This document shows positions 54,603-63,643 of a stretch of DNA of 64,000 bases, piece after piece. Position 1 is the first letter of the stretch. Each line of letters begins with the position of its first letter. A program made the translations under genes and the position numbers. The notes beneath the pieces are model-generated. The model was given only the letters and a program-made list of their open reading frames with translations. It made no database searches and had not been told where the DNA came from. This DNA comes from Cytobacillus citreus (lineage in GTDB: Bacteria; Bacillota; Bacilli; Bacillales; Cytobacillaceae), in NCBI RefSeq assembly GCF_018343665.1, contig NZ_JAGYPM010000005.1, forward strand, positions 62,001 through 126,000, read 5' to 3'.

Positions 54603-54821
54603 TTAAGGGCCACAATGCAGATAAGGCCAAGGGCTAAAAACCAACCGCATACGAATGACCAGCGCTCTGAGGCTAAGTCCGATCATGGACCCTAATGCTC
54701 CTGCCTGCTGAATCCAATCTGCTGGCAAAATAAAAGCTCCCCAGCCAATTAAGGAGCCAAATGCCATTGCCCATACCCATGATGGTTTTAGGCTTTTTGT
54801 TAATTCTTTTCTTTCTTCCAA
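54603..54821 (-). pseudogene. APC-type amino-acid permease, N-terminal fragment
   Basis: 72 residues; LKPSWVWAMAFGSLIGWGAF and ILPADWIQQAGALGSMIGL match the first two helices of APC-family permeases, after which the frame drifts into non-family sequence. The remaining 400 or so residues are absent. It interrupts the EPS cluster between the epsN-like and capK-like genes. Confidence 0.7.
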
Positions 54822-54864
54822 CTTCTATCACAGACTTTTATAGAATGAAGTTTTAAGAAACAGA

Positions 54865-56160
54865 TTACTTTCTATTATTTAATTTACTGATAATATATGG
54901 CCTCTTGCCAGATGGAAGAGGTTTTATCGTCTCAACGACATTTATATTGATAATCGCTTCGTTGCCTAAAATCGCCTGAAATCTCTCGGTAAGTATATCA
55001 TTTGTCTGTTCCCTTAAGTTATTTACAGGGACAATTAGTAATTTAAAGACTTTTTCATTTTCCTGTATAAATTGGTACTGTAATACATTTTCAATGTCTC
55101 TCATTGCACCATTGATAGCAAATGGGGAAACCCGTTCACCATTTGTATCGAAGATAGTTTCCACTTCCCGGCCAATTACCTTCTTTAATATTTTTCCGTC
55201 AAAACCGCATTCACACTTATTTTCATAAATACCTAAGTCTCCTGTATTGTAACGAATTAGTGGTAATGCATGAGAATAGAGATCAGTAACAATAATTCTT
55301 CCAATTTCTCCAGGGGCTGCAGGAACGTCCTTGTCTGTTTTCAACACTTCAATTTCAAAACTGGCATGATTAATATGATGGTTGCCTTTATGACATTGAT
55401 TAGCTAAAACACCAAACTCCTCGGTGCTATATCTGCTCGTAATATTGCAGCGGAACAATTTCTCAATTATAATTTTTTGCTCCTCTAGCAACGGTTCAGC
55501 CGTAGTAATAATTCCTTCTATTGAAAAACTGTTATAATCGTCACCTTTTTCTAAACAATACTTAGCAAGAATGTACAGGGAGGACGGATAGCCAATAACT
55601 ACTCTAACATTATCCTTTAAGTGGTTTCTGTTAGTTTCTAGCCAGTTTTTATTAATATTTGTTGGATCAATGAGTATTTCGTTTTGCAAAAACAATGTGG
55701 TTTTTGATTTTGCTTTTGTCACTCTAATATAAGCATGTCTTTTACCTATTTCATATGCGGATTCACGGCCGAAGTAAATTACCTCAGCTTTCTGTCGATA
55801 TTTTTTCTCAGGGGTCAGCAAATAGGTAAAAGGAGTTCCGTATGAACCAGAAGTAGTTGCTTTTATGAGATCGTTCGCTTCGTATTTATTAGATAGAAAT
55901 TCATCAAAATTTTCCTTCAATATACTTTTGTTAATAACCGGAAATTGGTGTAGATTGGATCCGTTAATTTTAGCGTAAAACTTTGTAGTGATTTTAGCAT
56001 GATTTAATAGCTCGGATAGTCTTTTATTCCGCATCTCCATAGCTTTTACATCATTATTCATAATTCTGGAAATGTCAGTGATATGATTCTTTATAGGCTT
56101 CCCCTTCATACTATCCATCAGGCCAAAAGCCCGGTTCCTTACGATTTCACCTATATTCAA
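54865..56160 (-). CDS. CapK/PaaK-like adenylate-forming protein, copy 2
   Basis: 431 residues of the phenylacetate-CoA-ligase-like (CapK) group. ATP-binding stretch TTSGSYGTPF, the adenylate motif RYSTEEFGVL, and LIRYNTGDLG with the C-terminal PLPSGKRPYI are present, with a cysteine pair (KCECGF) between. CapK proteins occur in capsule loci and are thought to activate a carboxylic acid for attachment to the polymer; the acid is unknown. It is a paralogue of the next gene upstream, sharing motif order and length. Confidence 0.85.
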   Translation of the reverse strand: MNIGEIVRNRAFGLMDSMKGKPIKNHITDISRIMNNDVKAMEMRNKRLSELLNHAKITTKFYAKINGSNLHQFPVINKSILKENFDEFLSNKYEANDLIKATTSGSYGTPFTYLLTPEKKYRQKAEVIYFGRESAYEIGKRHAYIRVTKAKSKTTLFLQNEILIDPTNINKNWLETNRNHLKDNVRVVIGYPSSLYILAKYCLEKGDDYNSFSIEGIITTAEPLLEEQKIIIEKLFRCNITSRYSTEEFGVLANQCHKGNHHINHASFEIEVLKTDKDVPAAPGEIGRIIVTDLYSHALPLIRYNTGDLGIYENKCECGFDGKILKKVIGREVETIFDTNGERVSPFAINGAMRDIENVLQYQFIQENEKVFKLLIVPVNNLREQTNDILTERFQAILGNEAIININVVETIKPLPSGKRPYIISKLNNRK

Positions 56161-56312
56161 CTTCTTTCTCCTCCACTTATCATAGTTTCCAAGGAACCAT
56201 TGACATAAAAGGGTTTCTATCGTTTTACAAATCTCTCATCCCCTGCACCCTTGATAAGAACAATGATTTGCATTGCAGTGTTGTCAATACATCCCTTTTC
56301 TCTTTTATTAAA

Positions 56313-57668
56313 TTAGTATGGTGTAATTCCCTCTATAGTTATCTCAGGCTTAACACTGCTTTTCGTATATTCATTGATAATATATGGGGTCTTTCCTGAA
56401 GGAAGCGTTGGAATGCTGTCTAATATTTCAATGGATATATCCGCATTTTTACCTAAAATCCTTTTAAGGATGCCCTTAATCTTTTCATTATCTTGATAAT
56501 TTTCATCGACAACTAATTTCATAACATATTGTTTTTGCGTTTTTTGCACAAATTGATACTTCTTCACATTCTTGACATCCTTCATTTTCACATTTATTGA
56601 AAATGGAGAGATTTTTTCACCTTCAGGAGTCAGGCTCATTTCTATTAAGCGGCCTGAAATGTATGTCAAAAACTTTGCTTTCATCCCATTCTTGTTCACC
56701 AACTTATAGCAGCCTAAATCCCCTGTATCGTATCTGATTAAAGGCATTGCAAAAGAATAAATATCCGTTACAACGATTCTTCCTTCCTCCCCCTCTTCAC
56801 AAGGGTCATCAGAATCCAATTTCAATATTTCAAGGTAAAATGTCGCTTCATTTACACGGTATGACAGGTCATGTGGATTTTGAACCGCCACCAAACCAAG
56901 CTCCTCTGTCGCATATCTTGTATGAACGGGACAGCCAAAGGCTCCTTCAATCGTTTCTCTCTGATAATCCAATAATGGTTCAGCAGTAGTGATAATACCT
57001 CTAAGATTGAAAGACGAAGGAGAATCACCTCTTTTAAGACAAAAATGGGCAATCTCATATAATATTGAAGGAAACCCGATAATCACTTTCATTTCTTTCA
57101 GCTGTAATCTGATTTTTTCAAGGAACTCTTTATTGATTTTGGTTGGATCAATGTGCAGCTCATTTTGCAGAGCAAGGGACATCTTTCCTTTAGGATGTGT
57201 CGCGCGTATAAAACCATGTTTTACACCAAAGTAAAAATTAGTTTGTTTACTAAAGTAAAGGACCTCTGCAATCTGACGGATCTTTTTTTCTTTTGTCCGG
57301 TAAAATTTCATTGAGGTACCATGCGATCCTGAGGTAGTGACACTATATAGGTTATCAATATCATGATCATCTGAAATGAAGACATCAGGATTTCCCCTAA
57401 TGATCGCTTTATTCACAACAGGAAACGAGCGGATATTAATATCTCCTTTGATCCACTTGTAGTAAGGAACCGTTTCTGCTGCATGTCTTAGTATGGAATG
57501 AAGTTCTTGACTAGAAGCAGTTCTTTCCATCTTATTTTCAATATCCTTTAAATTCCCGGCTATTCCTTTACGAAAAATTTTATCTGCCAGGAAAAACGCT
57601 CTATTACGAGCAAGCTCTAAAAAATTCATATTAGATAAGTCATAATACTTCTGCATATTTCTGTCCAA
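56313..57668 (-). CDS. CapK/PaaK-like adenylate-forming protein, copy 1
   Basis: 451 residues, paralogue of 54865-56160: TTSGSHGTSMKF, RYATEELGLVA, LIRYDTGDLG and TLPSGKTPYI. The N-terminus overlaps the epsM-like gene by 29 bases, giving translational coupling. It lacks the Cys pair of copy 2. Two adenylate enzymes side by side suggest two acyl groups or a division of steps; this is inference. Confidence 0.85.
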   Translation of the reverse strand: MDRNMQKYYDLSNMNFLELARNRAFFLADKIFRKGIAGNLKDIENKMERTASSQELHSILRHAAETVPYYKWIKGDINIRSFPVVNKAIIRGNPDVFISDDHDIDNLYSVTTSGSHGTSMKFYRTKEKKIRQIAEVLYFSKQTNFYFGVKHGFIRATHPKGKMSLALQNELHIDPTKINKEFLEKIRLQLKEMKVIIGFPSILYEIAHFCLKRGDSPSSFNLRGIITTAEPLLDYQRETIEGAFGCPVHTRYATEELGLVAVQNPHDLSYRVNEATFYLEILKLDSDDPCEEGEEGRIVVTDIYSFAMPLIRYDTGDLGCYKLVNKNGMKAKFLTYISGRLIEMSLTPEGEKISPFSINVKMKDVKNVKKYQFVQKTQKQYVMKLVVDENYQDNEKIKGILKRILGKNADISIEILDSIPTLPSGKTPYIINEYTKSSVKPEITIEGITPY

Positions 57669-58311
57669 CGCTATTTATATGTTCTGCCGGAACACCGGCA
57701 ACTCTGCAATTGGCTTCTATATCCTTAGTGACAACTGCTCCGGCACCGACAGTGGTATTTTTTTCGATGATGATACTTGGCAATATCGCTGCGTTTGTAC
57801 CTACTAAAACAGAATCCTTTATGACTGAATACCCTGATACGTTACAGCCCGGATAAATTCCCGTATAGTTTCCAATCTTCACATCATGTCCAAGTGTCGC
57901 ATTAAAATGGACAAGATTAAAATCGCCAACTTCGACATTAGCTGACATCACTACATTTTCTGAGAGAATGTTTCCTTTTCCAAGATTCACAGAATCATTT
58001 ATTTTGACACTTGGGTGGATGAGATTAGGAAAGAAAAGATAAGGATTGCTTTGTACTCTTTGATAAATGGTCTCTTTTACTTTTGGGGAGGCTATGGCAA
58101 TAAGGATATTCGAAAAGGTTAATATACCCTTCAGCTCTTCAGTAGTCCCCAGCACTCTAACACCGTTAATGATTTCACCCGAAGGAGTGTAATCATCGAA
58201 AAATCCTGCAATTTCCCAGTTTGCCTCATGCTGGGCCTTTGCTTTTACCGTTTCCAGTACTCCTCTTCCCAATCCGCCAGTTCCAATAATATAAGTAGGA
58301 ATTCTATTCAT
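57640..58311 (-). CDS. epsM: NeuD/PglD-family sugar O/N-acetyltransferase (EpsM-like)
   Basis: 223 residues. N-terminal Rossmann-like part binding the nucleotide sugar (TYIIGTGGLGRGVLE) and a C-terminal left-handed beta-helix of hexapeptide repeats (NLGKGNILSENVVMSANVEV and on). The histidine in LVHFNATLGHDVKIG is the catalytic base of PglD-type enzymes. It should acetylate the 4-amino group made by EpsN. Starts at the base after the stop of the epsL-like gene. Confidence 0.9.
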   Translation of the reverse strand: MNRIPTYIIGTGGLGRGVLETVKAKAQHEANWEIAGFFDDYTPSGEIINGVRVLGTTEELKGILTFSNILIAIASPKVKETIYQRVQSNPYLFFPNLIHPSVKINDSVNLGKGNILSENVVMSANVEVGDFNLVHFNATLGHDVKIGNYTGIYPGCNVSGYSVIKDSVLVGTNAAILPSIIIEKNTTVGAGAVVTKDIEANCRVAGVPAEHINSVGQKYAEVL

Positions 58312-58312
58312 T

Positions 58313-58918
58313 CTAACTCTCCTCGTCCCCTTTAAATCTTGTTACCATTGAATTTGAAGCAGTGTTAACTCCTTCCGACTTGATTACCTTGTAAGCGGTA
58401 AGGGCGATGATTTTGATATCCAGCAGCAGGCTCCAGTTTTCAACATACCATACATCATACTCAAATTTTTCTTTCCAAGAGATTGCATTCCTGCCGTTTA
58501 TTTGCGCCCAGCCCGTTAGACCGGGTTTGGCATTTAACCGTTTTTTCTGCTCTTGATTGTATAGTGGAACATAATCTAATAAAAGGGGACGTGGGCCCAC
58601 AATGGAAATGTCGCCTTTTAAAATATTTATTAGCTGCGGAAGCTCATCCAGGCTATATTTTCTAATGAAATTGCCAAAGGATGACTGCCGCAATTCATTT
58701 GGAAGCAAATTGCCGTCCCTGTCTTTTGTGTTTTTCATAGACCGGAACTTTATGATTTTAAAGGGCTTGCCGAATTGTCCAGCTCTCTCCTGGATAAAGA
58801 AAATGGGCCTTCCCAAGAAAATCAGGACTGCCAATCCTATCAATACAATCGGGATTAAAAATACAATTAGCGTTATAGATGCAAAAAAAATATCAATGAA
58901 TCTTTTAATAACAATCAT
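58313..58918 (-). CDS. epsL: Initiating sugar-phosphate transferase (EpsL/PglC-like)
   Basis: 201-residue monotopic phosphoglycosyl transferase. N-terminal membrane helix (about 8-32), FKIIKFRSMKN, then SLDELPQLINILKGDISIVG and PRPLL, and KPGLTGWAQINGRN, all hallmarks of PglC/WcaJ-type enzymes that load the first sugar phosphate onto undecaprenyl phosphate. It starts repeat-unit assembly in this cluster. Confidence 0.94.
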   Translation of the reverse strand: MIVIKRFIDIFFASITLIVFLIPIVLIGLAVLIFLGRPIFFIQERAGQFGKPFKIIKFRSMKNTKDRDGNLLPNELRQSSFGNFIRKYSLDELPQLINILKGDISIVGPRPLLLDYVPLYNQEQKKRLNAKPGLTGWAQINGRNAISWKEKFEYDVWYVENWSLLLDIKIIALTAYKVIKSEGVNTASNSMVTRFKGDEES

Positions 58919-58967
58919 GTGATTACTCCATTAAAATAAATTTTAGTAAATTGGCTTTTAATAGCCT

Positions 58968-60206
58968 CTAGATTGCCTTATACATTTTTTCAGCTAATTT
59001 CTCTAAAGAATGATTTTCTTCCACAAATTTTTCACCATTCAATCCCATTTGAACTCTTTTCTCCTGATCAGAGTTTTTTAAGTAAAGAATGCTTTCCACT
59101 AGTTTTTCAGGCATATCAGGCTGAATACTTACCCCGCACTCGGCTTCTTTAGCGAAATCATAGCTTGTATCCACTGCAAAAATCATTGGTTTTTTACTGA
59201 GCATATAGTCAAATAGTTTATTAGAGCTAATTCCATACTTAAACACTGGTGTGTATTTTAAATGGAATAAACATAAGTCTGACTGGTTCAGGATATGAGG
59301 TACTTGTGTGCGGTCCACTTTATTTAAAAAGGTTATATTCGAGCAGCCTGTTTGCTTGAACATATTGATTAGATTGTTCTTTTCCGGACCTTCCCCAAGC
59401 AATAAGATCTGTGTTTTTACTTTATGTTTTTCTTCTGCAGCAGCCAGCAAAGGAGCGGCTTTTACTACCGTGTCCAAACCATTTGCTGTACCATGCGAAC
59501 CTGCAAAAGTAATAATAAAATGGTCCTGATATTTTTCAAAAAATTGTTTCGCTTCTTCTGCTGTAAAGTCATGGGACATGCTTTCTCTGTGCCAATCCAG
59601 GTCTATACCGTTTGGAATGTATAATATCTTTTCCTTCTTGATGCCAAGCCGGGTGATATATTCATCGGCATTGGGCAAAACTGAAATAATTTTGTCTGCT
59701 TTTTTATATAAAAACTTTTCTATAGACTGAAATACTTTTGTTACAGGAGATTTTTCCTTTAACGCGCCTAAATCTATTAATGTTTGCGGCCAAAGATCTC
59801 TAATCTCAAAAACAAATTTCGCCTTTAGTTTTTTCGATAAAAAATATGCTGCAAGCCCTGTAAACAGATGGACGGATGAACCAAGAATGACATCAGGAGC
59901 GCCTTCTTTTTTACTAATGGCAATTCCGCTTTTGTAAGCCCGATAGGCAAAAACAATTTGATTCCATAAACGGGCTTTTCCATTTGTATAATATTTTGGG
60001 GTTTTTATATGTACACGGTCATATCCTGATTCATTTTCCTTAATAAAAAATTCATTTGGGCCATAATCCTTTGTTTCAACAAATTGATTATGCAGAAAAC
60101 TGGCTGAAAACAATGAAACTTGGGCTCCCAATTTAGTTAAATATTTTGCAAATCCGGGATGTCTCCCTAGTTTCACCGCATGATGGTTTAATATCCAAAT
60201 TCTCAT
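58968..60206 (-). CDS. GT4 glycosyltransferase
   Basis: 412 residues with two Rossmann domains (GT-B). It has FEIRDLWPQTLIDLG, typical of WbuB-like enzymes, IPNGIDLDWHRE, and an E-x7-E-like region KYGISSNKLFDYMLSKKPMI. It would add a sugar to the lipid-linked intermediate; donor and acceptor are unknown. A terminator lies just upstream of it in the transcript. Confidence 0.9.
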   Translation of the reverse strand: MRIWILNHHAVKLGRHPGFAKYLTKLGAQVSLFSASFLHNQFVETKDYGPNEFFIKENESGYDRVHIKTPKYYTNGKARLWNQIVFAYRAYKSGIAISKKEGAPDVILGSSVHLFTGLAAYFLSKKLKAKFVFEIRDLWPQTLIDLGALKEKSPVTKVFQSIEKFLYKKADKIISVLPNADEYITRLGIKKEKILYIPNGIDLDWHRESMSHDFTAEEAKQFFEKYQDHFIITFAGSHGTANGLDTVVKAAPLLAAAEEKHKVKTQILLLGEGPEKNNLINMFKQTGCSNITFLNKVDRTQVPHILNQSDLCLFHLKYTPVFKYGISSNKLFDYMLSKKPMIFAVDTSYDFAKEAECGVSIQPDMPEKLVESILYLKNSDQEKRVQMGLNGEKFVEENHSLEKLAEKMYKAI

Positions 60207-60258
60207 ATCCTCACGACCTAACTTTCAACTCATTAGTTATTAATAGCTGTTGCTAAAG

Positions 60259-60292
60259 AAAAAAAAGCCGCCTACAACACGCAGGCAGCTTC
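60259..60292 (-). terminator. Terminator overlapping the end of the 2-epimerase gene
   Basis: On the minus strand GCTGCCTGCG..TAGGCGGC forms an imperfect stem that includes the last codons and stop, followed by eight T. It lies inside the EPS operon and could set expression of the genes beyond. Confidence 0.7.
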
Positions 60293-61363
60293 TTTCTCAA
60301 AAAACTTTATGATCTCTCTGCTGATTTTCTCTGACGCTTTGCCATCTCCGTACAGTTGCTTCGAGTAGTCAGCTGGCTGAAACTCTTGAATAATGGCAGC
60401 CAGGTCTTCTTCTAACGGATCTACGAGGCGGTTACAACCAACATCCACTGTTTCCACCCATTCCGTTTCAGGACGCAGTGTTAAACATGGTACTTTGGCA
60501 AAATAGGCTTCTTTCTGCACACCGCCGGAATCTGTTACAATCGCTTTTGCCTTTTTCTCCAGCAGCAGCATTTCTAAATAAGATACAGGTTCAATCACCC
60601 GAATATTGGCTGCGCCATCAAGAAGGTTGCCCATACCGTATTCTTGCAATTTATGTTTTGTTCTTGGATGTAAAGGTAAAAGCACCTTTTCATCAAGCTT
60701 CGCAAACGCTTGGAAAATAGCTGTCAGCTTATCTTTAGAATCGGTGTTCTCTGCACGGTGAATCGTAGCAAGGATATACTCCTTTTCTCGAACACCAAAT
60801 TCCTCCAAATGATATTTTTCTTCTGCAATTGCTGTATTGTAAAGTACCGCATCATACATGACATCACCGATCTTCACAACGTTTTCAGTAATGTTTTCCT
60901 GCTTAAGATTTTCTGCCGCTGTTTCAGTAGGCGGGAAAAGCAGGCTTGAAACGTGGTCTGTTAAAATACGATTGATTTCTTCAGGCATGTTTTTATTAAA
61001 GCTTCTCAAGCCGGCTTCGATATGGATAAGCGGAATGTGAAGCTTGCTCGCTGCAAGAGCTCCAGCAAGGGTTGAGTTGGTATCACCATAAACCAGGACG
61101 GCATTCGGGTTTTCTTTTAAGATGACTTCCTCAATCATTTTCAGCATCTCACCGGTTTGTTTGCCATGTGAGGCCGAGCCAATGCCCAAATCATAATCCG
61201 GCTTTGGGATATTTAATTCTTCAAAAAAGATTCCTGCCATATTGTAGTCGTAATGCTGGCCTGTATTCACTAATATTTCCTTAGCATGTTTCCGGAGCTC
61301 ACGCGATACTGGGGCTACTTTCACGAGCTGCGGACGCGTTCCGGCTACCGTTAAGATTTTCAT
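60272..61363 (-). CDS. wecB: UDP-GlcNAc 2-epimerase-type enzyme (WecB/MnaA or WbpI)
   Basis: 363 residues of the non-hydrolysing UDP-sugar 2-epimerase family. Motifs are GTRPQLVKVAP, VYGDTNSTLAG, HIEAGLRSFNKNMPEEINR and VTDSGGVQKEA. It makes UDP-ManNAc from UDP-GlcNAc, or, as GTRPQ and the neighbouring WbpE-like gene hint, acts on UDP-GlcNAc(3NAc)A. Its ATG lies 65 bases inside the upstream aminotransferase frame. Confidence 0.9.
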   Translation of the reverse strand: MKILTVAGTRPQLVKVAPVSRELRKHAKEILVNTGQHYDYNMAGIFFEELNIPKPDYDLGIGSASHGKQTGEMLKMIEEVILKENPNAVLVYGDTNSTLAGALAASKLHIPLIHIEAGLRSFNKNMPEEINRILTDHVSSLLFPPTETAAENLKQENITENVVKIGDVMYDAVLYNTAIAEEKYHLEEFGVREKEYILATIHRAENTDSKDKLTAIFQAFAKLDEKVLLPLHPRTKHKLQEYGMGNLLDGAANIRVIEPVSYLEMLLLEKKAKAIVTDSGGVQKEAYFAKVPCLTLRPETEWVETVDVGCNRLVDPLEEDLAAIIQEFQPADYSKQLYGDGKASEKISREIIKFFEKEAACVL

Positions 61364-62486
61364 TTCCGATTCCCCTTATATGATAAAATTCGATAATTTT
61401 TTCTACTGCATAATCCTGATCTTCCTTCTTTAATTCAGGATACATCGGCAATGAAATAGCTTCCTTCGCAGCTTTTTCAGTTTCTGGCAAGTCGCCTTCC
61501 TGATATCCAAGATCCTTAAATACCGGCTGGACATGCAATGGCGTTGGATAGTAAATCATCGTGGCAATTCCTTGTTCTTTTAAAAAACTTTGCAATTCAT
61601 CCCGATTTGGCACGCGTAAAGTGTACTGGTGGAACACATGATAATTGCCTTCTTTTTCGATCGGTGTCTGGATCACATTACTTAATTTTTCATTCAGCTT
61701 CTCCGTGTAATATGCCGCTCTTTCCCGGCGCGCTTCCGACCATTTATCAAGATGAGGGAACTTCACGTTTAGAATGGCAGCCTGCAACTCGTCCAGCCGG
61801 CTGTTATACCCCAGCACATGATGGTAATATTTCGGCTTGCTTCCATGCACACGAATGACCCTCGCCTTTTCCGCAAGATCTTGGTCGCTGGTTACAACCA
61901 TCCCTCCGTCACCATAGGCTCCTAGATTTTTGGTCGGGAAAAAGCTGTAAGTAGCCGCTGTTCCAAGCTCGCCAACATTTCTGCCATTGTACTTTGCACC
62001 AATGGCCTGCGCAGCATCTTCGATCACAGCTAATTGATGTTTATCGGCAATCTCTTTGATTTTATCCATATCAGCCATTTGCCCGTACAGATGAACCGGA
62101 ATCACTGCTTTTGTTTTCGGAGTAATAGCCGCCTCTATTTTGGATGGGTCAATATTAAATGTGACAGGATCAATATCGACGTATACAGGCTTTGCGCCGG
62201 CACGGGCAACTGCTCCTCCTGTCGCAAAGAAAGTGAATGCGGTCGTAATGACTTCATCGCCTTCTCCAACACCTGCAGCCTGAAGTGCAATATGAATTGC
62301 ATCGCTGCCGTTGCCAACACCAACCCCATAGGCAGCATTACTGTACTTCGCTATATCCGATTCAAGCTGCTTCACATTATCACCTAAAATAAAGCGTGAA
62401 GAAGACATCACTTCATCAAGCTTGTGGAAGACTTCTTCCCTCATGGATTGATACTGTTCAGATAGATCGAGCATTTGAATTTTCAT
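61299..62486 (-). CDS. DegT-family sugar aminotransferase (WbpE-like)
   Basis: 395 residues. PLP contacts are GNGSDAIHIALQAAG, VIEDAAQAIGA and the lysine in SFFPTKNLGAYGDGG. The pattern is that of WbpE/DesV-type enzymes that aminate 3-keto sugars. The last about 25 residues (from GIGNENLNGS on) are read from within the 2-epimerase gene in another frame and have no family look, so the original stop was probably lost. The start overlaps the upstream GT4 gene by 29 bases. Confidence 0.9.
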   Translation of the reverse strand: MKIQMLDLSEQYQSMREEVFHKLDEVMSSSRFILGDNVKQLESDIAKYSNAAYGVGVGNGSDAIHIALQAAGVGEGDEVITTAFTFFATGGAVARAGAKPVYVDIDPVTFNIDPSKIEAAITPKTKAVIPVHLYGQMADMDKIKEIADKHQLAVIEDAAQAIGAKYNGRNVGELGTAATYSFFPTKNLGAYGDGGMVVTSDQDLAEKARVIRVHGSKPKYYHHVLGYNSRLDELQAAILNVKFPHLDKWSEARRERAAYYTEKLNEKLSNVIQTPIEKEGNYHVFHQYTLRVPNRDELQSFLKEQGIATMIYYPTPLHVQPVFKDLGYQEGDLPETEKAAKEAISLPMYPELKKEDQDYAVEKIIEFYHIRGIGNENLNGSRNASAARESSPSIA

Positions 62487-63609
62487 TTTTGTATACCTCT
62501 TTTATGTTTGTTTGATTAAATAGATTATTATATGCATTAATCAGCTTTTCACTTTCAGTTTCCCAATTATACTCAGTTTCTACCGCACTACGTCCGTTTC
62601 TTCCCATTTGCTCTGCTTCTTCTGGATTATCATTGAGATAGTTAATCGCAGCGCCTATTGCTTTAGCATCCTTAGGGTCGACACAAAACCCGCATTTGTG
62701 CTTTTCAATAATTTCACGCCATAAGGGAAAATCAGAGCAAATAACCGGAATTCCTGCTGACATGTACTCGAACATTTTTACGGGAAGTGAGTACTTAAAG
62801 GCTTCGCTCCCTTCGAGTACCACTAATCCTGCCAAAGAATCCTTCAGCAAATCGTTAATTTCCTTTCTTTCTAAATAACCTAAGTACTTTACCTTCTCTG
62901 TCTTATCATCAATGAACCGAGCTTTATCCACCTGGTTAAAAAAAACACCAGCCAAGTTTAAGCTGCAGCTGGTATAATGGATTGCCTCTTCCATCGTATA
63001 TAAACCTCTGCCTGCCGATAACCCGCCGATATAACAAACATCATTTCTTTTGTGAATATTGCTTTTAGATGACTCTACTATTTTTTCTATTTTTGGATAG
63101 TTTCTAATAGAAATCCTTTCGGTATTATACTTTTCAAATTTTTCACTAATATGAGGTGTAGCACATACAATCAAGTCAAACATCCTGGAAGTATTTTTCT
63201 CAAATAGATCTACTATCATAGAAAGCGGCTTTCTTAAATAGTACGGGATATATTTCTTTCTAAAGATTTGCAGAGGTACATCTTCATGTACATCATAAAT
63301 AACCTTTTTTCCAGAGGACTTTAACTTTGTGCCTATTAGAATAAGTTCCGGATCATGAAAATGATAAACATCAGCATCTATTTCCACTGCTTTTTTATAT
63401 ACTGCACGAACGGTCTTTGTCACTCTTACAAGACGATTTCCTTTTCCTTTAGGTATTCCATGTACAAAAACACCATTAATTCGTTCTGTCGGTGCATTAG
63501 GAGCAACCAGGTGAACTTCATTGCCCGCTGCTGCAAGAGATTGACATTCTTTTACAAATATCCGGATATCATTATAAGCATGAACTGTAGTTATATGGCA
63601 AACCTTCAT
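62458..63609 (-). CDS. GT4 glycosyltransferase
   Basis: 383 residues, GT-B fold: VCHITTVHAYNDIRIF at the N-terminus, FHDPELILIG, YDVHEDVPLQI, and in the C-terminal domain SLPVKMFEYMSAGIPVICSD with the donor-binding pattern. It should transfer a sugar in repeat-unit assembly. Follows the flippase gene and is translationally coupled to the aminotransferase. Confidence 0.9.
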   Translation of the reverse strand: MKVCHITTVHAYNDIRIFVKECQSLAAAGNEVHLVAPNAPTERINGVFVHGIPKGKGNRLVRVTKTVRAVYKKAVEIDADVYHFHDPELILIGTKLKSSGKKVIYDVHEDVPLQIFRKKYIPYYLRKPLSMIVDLFEKNTSRMFDLIVCATPHISEKFEKYNTERISIRNYPKIEKIVESSKSNIHKRNDVCYIGGLSAGRGLYTMEEAIHYTSCSLNLAGVFFNQVDKARFIDDKTEKVKYLGYLERKEINDLLKDSLAGLVVLEGSEAFKYSLPVKMFEYMSAGIPVICSDFPLWREIIEKHKCGFCVDPKDAKAIGAAINYLNDNPEEAEQMGRNGRSAVETEYNWETESEKLINAYNNLFNQTNIKEVYKNENSNARSI

Positions 63610-63643
63610 TTAAATCCCCTTTTTGTAATCAATATTTCGATCA

